A stretch of DNA of 64,000 nucleotides. Origin: Natronolimnohabitans innermongolicus JCM 12255 (GTDB lineage Archaea > Halobacteriota > Halobacteria > Halobacteriales > Natrialbaceae). A program made the translations under genes and the position numbers. Positions 18,363 to 26,029 of this stretch are shown in pieces. The notes under the pieces were generated by a model, which saw only the letters and a program-made list of their open reading frames with translations, had not been told where the DNA came from and did no database searches. How positions within the stretch are numbered: the first letter of the stretch is position 1; each line of letters begins with the position of its first letter. The stretch is from NCBI RefSeq assembly GCF_000337215.1, contig NZ_AOHZ01000014.1, positions 1-64,000 of the forward strand, written 5' to 3'.

Positions 18363-18788
18363 ATGTTCTACGAGCAACGGACGACCGTCCCCGACTCGCC
18401 CGCCGACCTCCGCGCCGAGTACGAGGACGACCTCCGGGACGTCGTCACCCAGCACGGCGTCGACGCGGTCGCCGCCGAGACCGACGTCGACCGCGAGACC
18501 GCCGAGGCGCTCCTCGGAGGGGAATCGCCCGGCCTCACGCTCCCCGAGGCCGCCCAGATCCAGTCGATCAAAGAGGGCGAACCCGAACCCGACGAGATGG
18601 TCGAAATCGCCTGTGAACACCTGCTCCTGGGGATGACGACGGCCGTCCTCGACGTCGACGCGATCGAAGGGGACCTCGCCATCGACATGGACGCCAAAGA
18701 GATCCAGCAGAAGATCGAACGGCGCGCGCCGATGAGCCTCGAGGAGTTCGTTCACGTCCAGTACGTGATCGCCGACGGCGCGCCCTGA
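18363..18788 (+). CDS. DUF5791 family protein
   Basis: 141 residues, acidic and helical. The pattern ADLRAEYEDDLRDVV..GVDAVAAETDVDRETAEAL at the start, EHLLLGMTTAVLDVD in the middle and KEIQQKIERRAPMSLEEF near the end matches haloarchaeal DUF5791. The first half looks like a degenerate helix-turn-helix. Function is unknown. It is divergent from cetZ, with 138 bp between starts; the sequence ctaataataa at 18321-18330 may be its TATA box. Confidence 0.82.
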   Translation: MFYEQRTTVPDSPADLRAEYEDDLRDVVTQHGVDAVAAETDVDRETAEALLGGESPGLTLPEAAQIQSIKEGEPEPDEMVEIACEHLLLGMTTAVLDVDAIEGDLAIDMDAKEIQQKIERRAPMSLEEFVHVQYVIADGAP

Positions 18789-18838
18789 ACTAGTACTCGC
18801 GCCAGTCGACGACGTCTACGTCGTCTATTCGATCGAAG

Positions 18839-19381
18839 TCAGCTACCCACCGCTGAGGCGGTGGGCTTGTCAGTGGACTCTCGTTCTGCCGACACGGGTG
18901 TGTCGGACGCCACGTCAGTAGCGTTCACGGTCATCACCCCCGATTTCAGGGCGGACTGACAGAACGCCCCTCCAGCAGGGGACTTCTGCCCCCGCTGGAG
19001 TTTGAGCGCGAGTTTCCGAGCACCGTTCTTTGCGGCGTTATCATCGGCGTTCACCGTGTACGAACACTCCGAGCAAGCGAACTGTTGCCCGTCGCGGTTT
19101 TCTTCAAGCGTACACCCGCATTTTGAACACTGCTGACTCGTGTACGCCGGTTCGACTTTCTCAACCGTGATGCCGGCCAGTTCCGCTTTATTCTCGGTTT
19201 GTTCTTGGAGCTCGCGGAACGCCCACTGCTGGAACTTCTTGCCATCGCTAATCCGCTCTCGAATCCGCTCCAAGTTCTCGAACGCGATATGTGTGCTATG
19301 TGTGCAATGTGGTCGTCAACGTTGCAGTCCACGCCGAGGACGTTCGAATCCTCGACTTTCTCGGGACTGTTCGCGTCGATC
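18839..19381 (-). mobile_element. tnpB: Decayed TnpB (IS200/IS605-type) remnant
   Basis: The 3' part of an RNA-guided transposon nuclease gene. From 19273 down to the TGA at 18839 the frame has RIRERISDGKKFQQWAFRE, a zinc ribbon (QCSKCGC and ACSECSY) and NADDNAAKNGA with the RuvC-III aspartate. Just upstream, in another frame, lies the RuvC-I region VLGVDCNVDDHIA, joined to HIAFENLE (RuvC-II glutamate) after loss of roughly 60-70 residues. The N-terminal half and tnpA are missing. The deletion junction is a run of cacacata-type short repeats. Inactive as a nuclease. Confidence 0.88.
18846..18865. other. IS200/IS605 right-end hairpin (omega-RNA 3' region)
   Basis: A perfect 8-bp stem, cccaccgc / gcggtggg, around the 4-nt loop tgag, inside the last codons of the tnpB remnant (coding KPTASAVG). 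In this transposon group the right-end hairpin is the TnpA recognition site and forms part of the guide RNA that TnpB processes. Its conservation next to a broken tnpB suggests it could still serve as a substrate for an active relative elsewhere in the genome. Confidence 0.72.
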
Positions 19382-19522
19382 TAGCGCTCCATTACGGCGT
19401 GCGGGCACCTAGGAGCTCTCGAGGCGCGGTTTCGTTATTCGATTGTGGTAATCTCAGTCGAAATATTCATCATACAGAAATAATTGATCGAATTATGGTT
19501 ATATTGAAATACAACTTACCCA

Positions 19523-19696
19523 TTACTGATCGGATCTACTAGAGACCAACGCGAAGATCGTCACAAGTACACCTATTCCCATGTACATAACCTCTGTCCA
19601 TATGACCGATCCTATTTGACCTATCAAAGACAAAATTCCAAACAGTACTGTTATCTGTAATCCAAGAACTGAGATTATAATCTCTCTAGTTTCCAT
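19523..19696 (-). CDS. 57-residue two-helix membrane protein
   Basis: A short open frame of 57 codons in AT-rich DNA. The protein begins METREIIISVLGLQITVLFG, has two hydrophobic helices (about residues 6-28 and 31-51) and ends VSSRSDQ before TAA at 19523. Codon use is AT-rich, unlike the genome but like its neighbour upstream on the same strand, from which it is separated by 60 bp. A tttaaact stretch about 30 nt before the ATG could be its own promoter. I recognise no family. Its place just after a secreted protein gene resembles toxin/immunity or secreted peptide/membrane partner pairs, which is inference only. Confidence 0.6.
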   Translation of the reverse strand: METREIIISVLGLQITVLFGILSLIGQIGSVIWTEVMYMGIGVLVTIFALVSSRSDQ

Positions 19697-19756
19697 ATAA
19701 AATACTATTGTTCTCTCGAGTTTAAATCTTTATGCTGTTAAGTGTTTGTTTGACAT

Positions 19757-20536
19757 TTACATATATGGGTCTGGATTATCATCATCTGCTATGTCAAAAT
19801 TCTCAGTGCTATCCCATCCGGAAAGCGCAACGTCAATTGGTCCAGCACCTCCAGAGATGCTATCGATAGACCCTGAGCCACCATTATGAACGTAGGTGGC
19901 AAATATATTACCTGCTACGCCGTCCAGATTCCTTAACTCTGTCATCAATGCCACATTCGTCGTCTCTGGTGGATAGGGGACGCCCCTAATATAGAAATCA
20001 ACCGGCAAGTCAACGTTTGCAGCCAAACCTCCATCCTCCAAACTATTAGAGTAGAACGATATTTCTCCTTCTTCTTCAACACCGTCTGGGTAATTAACTG
20101 TTTTAGATGTTGAACCAACAACTGACCAATGATCGTCGTCAAACGAAATGCCGATAGCATCATCTGTGCCATCATAATTATCAGCAAACGGGTCTACCTC
20201 CTCAAGTGCCATTGATGCTGTGGCCCAAATCCTATCCGGGTGGTTGCTATTTTCAGCCAGCATTAGTTGCACCTCAGACTCGTCCTCATCATAACCGTAT
20301 TCTGGTGTGACTTCCGACTCCTCTGACTGTTTTTCCTCTAACGTAGTCGAAGTTACAGTATAGTCTAAGTTTTGTTTTTCAAATTCGCCCTTCACACCTT
20401 CTAGTCCATCTTCATGAAAGCTTTCCACGATTTGTCTTCTGCTCCTTTCTCCGTTCCGGTTTTGAGCGGTGACAGTGCCAATCGTTCCCATTGCTGTGAG
20501 GGAGCCGACAGCCGCTATGATGCTTCTTCGGTTCAT
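19757..20536 (-). CDS. Secreted protein of unknown function with Tat-like signal
   Basis: 259 residues, AT-rich codon use. The N-terminus MNRRSIIAAVGSLTAMG has a twin-arginine pair followed by a hydrophobic stretch and a plausible AxA-like cut near GTVTA-QNRNG, so export by the Tat route is likely. The mature part has no cysteine, begins with a charged helical region (about residues 30-75), then mixed beta-like segments, and ends in a Gly/Ser-rich then acidic tail (GGSGSIDSISGGAGPIDVAL). No known domain is recognised. The gene appears horizontally acquired and lies in an AT-rich islet between a tnpB remnant and a broken gene. A halocin-like role is possible but not shown. Confidence 0.75.
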   Translation of the reverse strand: MNRRSIIAAVGSLTAMGTIGTVTAQNRNGERSRRQIVESFHEDGLEGVKGEFEKQNLDYTVTSTTLEEKQSEESEVTPEYGYDEDESEVQLMLAENSNHPDRIWATASMALEEVDPFADNYDGTDDAIGISFDDDHWSVVGSTSKTVNYPDGVEEEGEISFYSNSLEDGGLAANVDLPVDFYIRGVPYPPETTNVALMTELRNLDGVAGNIFATYVHNGGSGSIDSISGGAGPIDVALSGWDSTENFDIADDDNPDPYM

Positions 20537-20565
20537 GTTGAACCAGCTGGATTTTATCCCGACTG

Positions 20566-20575
20566 TTTATTAAAG
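20566..20575 (-). promoter_or_regulatory. TATA-like box of the secreted-protein gene
   Basis: Minus-strand CTTTAATAAA centred about 35 nt before the ATG at 20536, leaving a very short leader. AT content is high throughout this islet, so chance occurrence is a real possibility. Confidence 0.4.
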
Positions 20576-20694
20576 TTATGTATCTGAAACACATTTTCCG
20601 ATTGAGAACTATTAATAATATTTTGTGCGTCTACAGTACTTACCGTTATTTTCACAATCTGCTCTGAATAGAGGAACTGTCCTACCAACTTCTG

Positions 20695-21158
20695 TTGCGT
20701 CCCGAGTGTATCGATTTCGTCGCCGTCGAACGGCACCCGGACGGTATCCTCGTCGACATCGATCAGGACCGTTTCGCCTGCGCTGAACTCGTCGTCGGGC
20801 CACGTCACCGACACGCCCTCGAGTGCCAGCCGGTCGCTCGCGAGTGCGTCGCCGGCCCGACGCTGAAGCCGTGCAACTCAATCTCGCCGTTCACGTGGGT
20901 CGTGTCCCGGTTGATCGCCTCCCGTACCGTCGTGATAATGTCGACAGTCTCCGTGGTCGTGTGCCCTTTCAGCGATCCGATTGCGAGCCGACCGGTCACG
21001 GCGTCGGCAGCGACGAGTTCGTGATAGCAGCGAACGTACTCCCGCGGCGTCGTCCCTGGGAGGGCAGCCATCGGTTCGGCGTCGATCCCGCGATCGCGAC
21101 CAATACTGGGCCGGTCTGTAGTTCTCTTCCTCGTGAGTTGCGGGGAGAGAAGCTCCAG
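20695..21158 (-). pseudogene. Frameshifted and truncated gene of unknown function
   Basis: Two overlapping frames look like one broken gene. From about 21158 the frame runs through LPGTTPREYVRCYHELVAAD, RLAIGSLKGHTTTETVDI and VNGEIELHGFSVG. A shift of one frame at about 20870 then continues as GDALASDRLALEGVSVTWPD and FSAGETVLIDVDEDTVRVPF, before the GC-rich coding pattern stops at about 20695 where the AT-rich islet begins. The IGSLKG...ELHGFSVG spacing is faintly like the last barrel strands of tRNA-guanine transglycosylase relatives, but I would not assign it. No intact start is obvious; an ATG lies at 21071. Confidence 0.5.
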
Positions 21159-21365
21159 TCTTAGCGATTATATCGCAACTGCCCATCTTCTACAGTCGCA
21201 GGGTTCGTATAGCTGGTACCGGTGTATGTCGGATCAGTCGGCGATTCGACCGCGGGCGGCCGATGGTTCCGGTCGGAGACGACGAAGCGGCGTCGGTTCG
21301 GACGAGACGCGAACGATTTTCGCTCCGAACGCCGAAATTATGTCCGTGCGTCCACGAGGTCGCGT

Positions 21366-22256
21366 ATGAACGTCGCAATTCTGGGCTGTGGCTACGTCGG
21401 CCTCGAGTTCGGTCGCCAACTCACCGACCGCGGCCACGACGCGATCGGGGTTCGCCGGTCCGACGCAGGTATCGAACGGATCGAGGACGCCGGCTTCGAG
21501 GCCGTACAGGCCGACATCACCGACGCCGACTCGCTCGAGGCAGTCCCCGACGTCGACGCGATCGTCTTCGCGGCCAGCAGCGGCGGTCGCGGCGCCGAGG
21601 CGGCCCGCGAGGTCTACGTCGAGGGCCTGGAGACGGCGATCGAGCACTTCGGCGAGCGCGAGACCCCACCGGAGCGGCTGGTCTACACCTCCTCGACGGG
21701 CGTCCACGGCGACCACGACGGCGACTGGGTCGACGAGGAGACGCCCATCGAGCCCACGACCGAGAAGACCGAGGTGCTCGCGGCGGCCGAGCGAATCGCC
21801 CTCGAGCGCCCTCCAGAGTACGGTTTCGAAGGCACCGTGGCGCGCTACGCTGGCCTTTATGGGCCCGGCCGCTACCGCCTCGAGCGCTACCTCGAGGGGC
21901 CGGTTACGGAAGGCTACCTGAACATGGTCCACCGCGACGACGCGGCCGGCGCGGTCCGGTTCCTCCTCGAAGAGGGGCTCGCCCGCGGCGAGGTCGTCCA
22001 GATCGTCGACGACGAACCGGCCCACAAGTGGGAGTTCGCCGACTGGCTCGCCGACCGCTGCGGCGTCGACGAACCACCGAAGCAGACGAAAGCCGAGCGA
22101 CTCGAGGACGGTGACGTCTCCGAAGCCGGGCGACGGCGCATCCTGACGAGCAAGCGCTGTTCGAACGAGAAACTGCGGGACCTGGGCTACGAGTTCGCGT
22201 ATCCGACCTACCGGGAGGGGTATCGGGACGCGATCGAGGCGTATCTCGCGGCGTAA
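21366..22256 (+). CDS. NAD-dependent epimerase/dehydratase (extended SDR)
   Basis: 296 residues. The start MNVAILGCGYVGLEFGRQL contains the GxGxxG NAD-binding motif at residues 7-12. Further SDR landmarks are FAASSGG, YTSSTGVHGDHDG, ARYAGLYGPGRY and LNMVHRDDAAGA. The usual YxxxK catalytic pair is not obvious (the region reads EKTEVLAAAE), as in atypical SDRs related to YeeZ/SDR a5-type proteins. The likely role is a sugar-nucleotide or other NAD(P)-dependent conversion of unknown substrate. A weak AT-rich box 28 nt upstream of the ATG supports the start. Confidence 0.85.
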   Translation: MNVAILGCGYVGLEFGRQLTDRGHDAIGVRRSDAGIERIEDAGFEAVQADITDADSLEAVPDVDAIVFAASSGGRGAEAAREVYVEGLETAIEHFGERETPPERLVYTSSTGVHGDHDGDWVDEETPIEPTTEKTEVLAAAERIALERPPEYGFEGTVARYAGLYGPGRYRLERYLEGPVTEGYLNMVHRDDAAGAVRFLLEEGLARGEVVQIVDDEPAHKWEFADWLADRCGVDEPPKQTKAERLEDGDVSEAGRRRILTSKRCSNEKLRDLGYEFAYPTYREGYRDAIEAYLAA

Positions 22257-22366
22257 ATGGTGGCGGCGTCGGCGCTCGAACCGAACAACTGAATCACCGT
22301 AACTGAGTTACCCGTCTCGAGCACGAGAGGGACAAATTTCTTGACCGTTCGATCTGATACAGTGGT

Positions 22367-23554
22367 ATGTGCGTCCGGAGCGACTCGATCAGCAGTGCGT
22401 TCGTCGGGCCGGACGCGCTCGTCATCGGGTCCGCCGTCGACGGGTTTCGCTCGCTCGAGCCGCTGGTGCTTTCCTTGCTCGTCGTCGCGGCCGTCGCGGT
22501 CGCGGTCGCCGGCTGGTGGGTCGTCCGCTGGTTTCGGCGACCGCCCGGCGTCCGGCTCAAACGACTGCTTGGCGAGCACGACGAGGTCGCCGTGTTGATG
22601 CACCCGAATCCGGACCCGGACGCGATGTCCTGTGCCATGGGTATCGCACGGATCGCCGAGTCGGTCGAAACCGACGCGACGCTGCAGTACGCCGGCGAGA
22701 TCCGCCACCAGGAGAATCGCGCGTTCCGGACCGTCCTCGACCTCGATCTCGAGTCGGTCGAGTCGAGCACGCAACTGGCGGCCGACGCCGTCGTCCTCGT
22801 CGATCACAACACGCCGCGGGGCTTTGCCGGCTCGCAGTCGGTCGAGCCGATCGCGGTCGTCGATCACCACCCCGGCAACGGCGCGGGGACGGAGTTTACG
22901 GACGTCCGGACCGACTACGGCGCGGCGTCGACCATCGTCGTCGAGTACCTCGACGACCTCGGCGCGACGATGGGCGCCGAGAACGGGAACGGACTGACAG
23001 TCTCGCCGGAGCTCGCGACCGGACTTCTCTACGGTATCCAGTCCGATACGAACCACCTGACGAACGGCTGCTCGCGCGCGGAGTTCGACGCCTGCGCGAC
23101 GCTGTTTTCCGGGATCGACGAGGACCTGCTCGAGCGAATTGCCAACCCGCAGGTCAGCGACGACGTGTTGCAGGTCAAAGCGACCGCGATCACTGAGAAG
23201 CGAGTCGAGGGCCCGTTCGCGATCTGCGACGTCGGCGAGATTCCAAACGCCGACGCGATTCCACAGGCCGCAGACGAGTTGATGCACCTGGAGGGCGTCA
23301 CGGCGGTCGTCGTCTACGGCGAATACGACGGCACGATCCACCTCTCAGGACGCTCGCGAGACGACCGCGTCCACATGGGCGAGGCGCTGCGTCGCGCCAC
23401 GAGCGACGTTCCGATGGCCAACGCCGGCGGTCACGCCCGGATGGGGGGCGGGCAGGTCTCGGTCGACCACATGAGCGGCATCGGTCCCTCCGAGGGGATC
23501 AGTCGTGACGAACTCGAGGAGCGGCTCTTTTCGGCGCTCGCGGGCGAACGATAG
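22367..23554 (+). CDS. Membrane-anchored DHH-family phosphoesterase
   Basis: 395 residues. One transmembrane helix at about residues 33-57 (LVLSLLVVAAVAVAVAGWWV) precedes a DHH domain with HPNPDPDAMSCAMG, VLVDHNTP and the signature VDHHPG. The DHHA1 domain at the end has NAGGHARMGGGQVS. Family members are oligoribonucleases/phosphatases (NrnA-like) or cyclic-dinucleotide phosphodiesterases that need Mn2+. The anchor places catalysis at the membrane. The last residues GER lie about 50 bp from the convergent phosphoglucosamine mutase gene. Confidence 0.88.
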   Translation: MCVRSDSISSAFVGPDALVIGSAVDGFRSLEPLVLSLLVVAAVAVAVAGWWVVRWFRRPPGVRLKRLLGEHDEVAVLMHPNPDPDAMSCAMGIARIAESVETDATLQYAGEIRHQENRAFRTVLDLDLESVESSTQLAADAVVLVDHNTPRGFAGSQSVEPIAVVDHHPGNGAGTEFTDVRTDYGAASTIVVEYLDDLGATMGAENGNGLTVSPELATGLLYGIQSDTNHLTNGCSRAEFDACATLFSGIDEDLLERIANPQVSDDVLQVKATAITEKRVEGPFAICDVGEIPNADAIPQAADELMHLEGVTAVVVYGEYDGTIHLSGRSRDDRVHMGEALRRATSDVPMANAGGHARMGGGQVSVDHMSGIGPSEGISRDELEERLFSALAGER

Positions 23555-23606
23555 TCAGGATTGGGGTTGGATCTGATTCGAGCCCGGGAGCACCCGCCAT
23601 CGCTGA

Positions 23607-24965
23607 TTACTCGGCGGATGGGACGCCGGTTTCTTCCGCCGCTTCGAGGACGATCTCGCGGGCGGTTTCGAACAGCGCATCGGCGCGCTCGTCGTCGCGG
23701 GCCTCGGCGGTGATCCGGACGACGGGTTCGGTACCGCTCGGGCGGACGAGCGTCCAGCCGTCGTCGTCTTCGACGCGGACGCCGTCCAGGGCGTCGACCT
23801 CGTCGTAGCGCTCGCGGACCGTCGCCTCGACGCGGTCCATGACGGCGGCCTTGTCTTCGACCTCGATCGAGGTCCGACGGATGGGGTAGGTCTCGAGGTC
23901 GTCGACGAGCGCGGCGAGCGAGCCCTCGCGGGCGGCCATCGCCGCGAGTTTGCAGGCCGCGAGCGGACCGTCGGGGCAGAGCGTCTCGGCGGGCCAGATC
24001 CACGCGCCGCTGGGTTCGCCGCCGAAAGTGACGTCGTCCTCGGTCGCTCGCTCGGCGATGTAGACGTCGCCGACCGCGGTGCGGGTGACCGAGGCACCGA
24101 CGGTCGCGACGGCGTCGTCGACCGCGAGGCTGGTGTCGACGGGCGCCGCGACTCGCTCGCCGTCGCCGGCCGCTTCGCGGGCGAACAGCGCCAACAGGAG
24201 GTCCTTCGGGACGAACTCGCCGCGCTCGTCGACGGCCACCATCCGATCGCCGTCGCCGTCGTGGGCGACGCCCAGGTCCGCGTCGGTCGCGCCGACGAGT
24301 CGCTGCAGATCCTCGAGCGTCTCGGCGTTCGGCTCGCTTGGCCGACCGGGGAACCGGCCGTCCTGCTGGGCGTTCAGCGTACGGACGGAACAGCCCAGTT
24401 CGACGAACGCGTCGGCCGTCACGCTGCCCGCGCCGTTGCCGACGTCGACGACGACGTTGAGGTCCTCGAGGGCGTCGTCCGCCTCGTCGTCTCCGACGGT
24501 CTCCGCGATCGTCTCGACGTGGCGCTCGAGCAGTCCCACGTGGTCTCTGCGGGTCCCGAGGCCGTCCCAGGGCTCGAGGTCGTAGCGCTCTTCGCGGACG
24601 CGGTCGGCGATGGCCTCGCGGCGCTCGCCGTCGAATGCCTGGCCCGAGGGCGACCAGAGCTTGATCCCGTTGTCCCTGGCCGGGTTGTGCGAGGCCGTGA
24701 CGACGACGCCCGCGTCGGCCTCGAGCCAGTCGACGCCGCGGGCGACGGTCGGCGTGGGGGCGACGCCGACGTCGACGACGTCGCCGCCGCACTCGCGAAC
24801 CCCCGCGGTCAGCGCGTCGACGAGCATCGCGCCGCTCTCGCGGACGTCACGACCGACGACGACGCGTTCGTAGCCCTCGGTCGCCAGCGCGCGGCCGACG
24901 GAGAGGGCCAGTTCCGCCGTCACTTCGTCACCGACTTCCCCGCGGATACCGCTCGTTCCGAACAT
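23607..24965 (-). CDS. glmM: Phosphoglucosamine mutase (phosphohexomutase family)
   Basis: 452 residues with all four alpha-D-phosphohexomutase blocks: the phosphoserine loop VVVTASHNPARDNGIKL near residue 92, the metal loop HDGDGDRM near 240, the sugar-binding GGEPSGAW near 317, and the phosphate-binding VRPSGTEPVVRI near 420. It opens MFGTSGIRGEVGDEV, which is usual for archaeal GlmM. It would convert glucosamine-6-P to glucosamine-1-P for UDP-GlcNAc, but archaeal members can also act on glucose or mannose phosphates. The start is supported by a TATA box 28 nt upstream. Confidence 0.88.
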   Translation of the reverse strand: MFGTSGIRGEVGDEVTAELALSVGRALATEGYERVVVGRDVRESGAMLVDALTAGVRECGGDVVDVGVAPTPTVARGVDWLEADAGVVVTASHNPARDNGIKLWSPSGQAFDGERREAIADRVREERYDLEPWDGLGTRRDHVGLLERHVETIAETVGDDEADDALEDLNVVVDVGNGAGSVTADAFVELGCSVRTLNAQQDGRFPGRPSEPNAETLEDLQRLVGATDADLGVAHDGDGDRMVAVDERGEFVPKDLLLALFAREAAGDGERVAAPVDTSLAVDDAVATVGASVTRTAVGDVYIAERATEDDVTFGGEPSGAWIWPAETLCPDGPLAACKLAAMAAREGSLAALVDDLETYPIRRTSIEVEDKAAVMDRVEATVRERYDEVDALDGVRVEDDDGWTLVRPSGTEPVVRITAEARDDERADALFETAREIVLEAAEETGVPSAE

Positions 24966-24988
24966 ACGCGAGTCGTATCACGAACGGG

Positions 24989-24997
24989 TATATAAAA
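24989..24997 (-). promoter_or_regulatory. TATA box of glmM
   Basis: Minus-strand TTTTATATA centred 28 nt before the ATG at 24965, among the strongest TATA matches in this window; a leaderless mRNA is expected. Confidence 0.65.
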
Positions 24998-25158
24998 ATC
25001 GGACTTCCTCCGGCGATTTGAGACGTGACGAACGGTCGACGTGAATCGCCGAAACGGCGGTAGACGGCGGCGCGGGACGACCGCGCCAGGAGCACCACCG
25101 GTCGCTGCCTCGACAAACGGGCCGCTTAAGTCACTCGGCCGTCGTAGCCCGGACAACG

Positions 25159-25467
25159 ATGGAATTCTGCGACGAATGCGGTTCGATGATGAAAGCCGAC
25201 GACGGGCGCTGGGAGTGCGGAAGCTGTGGCTTTACGAAGCCGAAAGGCGACGCCGACGAGTACATCGTCACCGACAGCCAGGAGGCCAGCGAGATTATCG
25301 AGTCCTCCGGAGAGACCTCCCTACCCGAAACCGACGCACACTGTCCGGAGTGTGGCAACGACCGCGCACACTGGTACATGCAACAGATCCGGGCGGCCGA
25401 CGAATCCGAGACGCGGTTTTTCATCTGTACCGAGTGCGAACACAAGTGGCGCGAAGACGATAACTGA
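25159..25467 (+). CDS. tfs: Transcription factor S (RNA polymerase cleavage factor)
   Basis: 102 residues. The N-terminal zinc ribbon is FCDECGS...WECGSCGF, and the C-terminal TFIIS-like ribbon is HCPECGND...FICTECEHKW. The catalytic acidic pair lies in RAADESETRFF, the loop that enters the polymerase secondary channel to stimulate RNA cleavage by backtracked RNA polymerase. Length and layout match archaeal TFS. It precedes the coiled-coil/smc/scpA block and is divergent from glmM with about 190 bp between. Confidence 0.95.
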   Translation: MEFCDECGSMMKADDGRWECGSCGFTKPKGDADEYIVTDSQEASEIIESSGETSLPETDAHCPECGNDRAHWYMQQIRAADESETRFFICTECEHKWREDDN

Positions 25468-25600
25468 CGGTCGCGTCGACCGCGGCGTCGCCGTTGAACG
25501 ACCCCGCTTCGTAACGGTCCGAATCGCCGCTGGGTCCCCCCTCTGGGGGACCACACGTTACCGCGATAGTTACCAGACTTATGAGTAATGTCTGACGTAC

Positions 25601-25608
25601 GTTTATGT
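25601..25608 (+). promoter_or_regulatory. TATA-like box before the DUF7518-like gene
   Basis: gtttatgt, centred about 28 nt before the ATG at 25632. It favours that start over the in-frame ATG at 25605, which lies inside the box, and suggests the chromosome-segregation block has its own promoter after tfs. Confidence 0.5.
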
Positions 25609-25631
25609 ATCCGGACGGGCCGCTAGTGGAT

Positions 25632-25943
25632 ATGTCGAACAACCGCGTCGAGAAACTCGAGTCGACGGTCGCAGAGCTCGAGTCGACGGTCGAAGGACTC
25701 ACCGACGAACTGATCGAAGCCAAGGAGCGAATTCGCGTTCTCGAGGCCGAACTGGACGCCGAGACGCCGACGCGCGTTCCGGAGCGTCGCGTTACCGCAG
25801 AACAGGAACAGGGCGAGGCCCTCGAGGAGGAAACCCCCGAAGCCGAGCCGGACGAGGTCGCGGAAGCCGCAGCCGACGCGGACGATGACGACGCCGCCGA
25901 CGAAGCGGAAGACTCAGGTAGCGACGACATTATTGTCGCATAA
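25632..25943 (+). CDS. Small coiled-coil acidic protein preceding smc (DUF7518-like)
   Basis: 103 residues. The first ~45 are a heptad coiled coil (NRVEKLESTVAELESTVEGL), and the rest is a disordered Glu/Ala/Asp tail ending DSGSDDIIVA. Haloarchaea commonly have such a protein directly upstream of smc; I link it to DUF7518 from the coiled-coil start and the IIVA end. It is probably co-transcribed with smc, 86 bp downstream, and may assist condensin, though no function is known. Confidence 0.7.
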   Translation: MSNNRVEKLESTVAELESTVEGLTDELIEAKERIRVLEAELDAETPTRVPERRVTAEQEQGEALEEETPEAEPDEVAEAAADADDDDAADEAEDSGSDDIIVA

Positions 25944-26029
25944 CCGCGTGGCGTCGTCGGGGCCGCCCGCTCGGTTCCGGCCGCGGCGATACCCACGAGT
26001 TCCGCAGCGACGGAGGGCGCGCTCACAGT

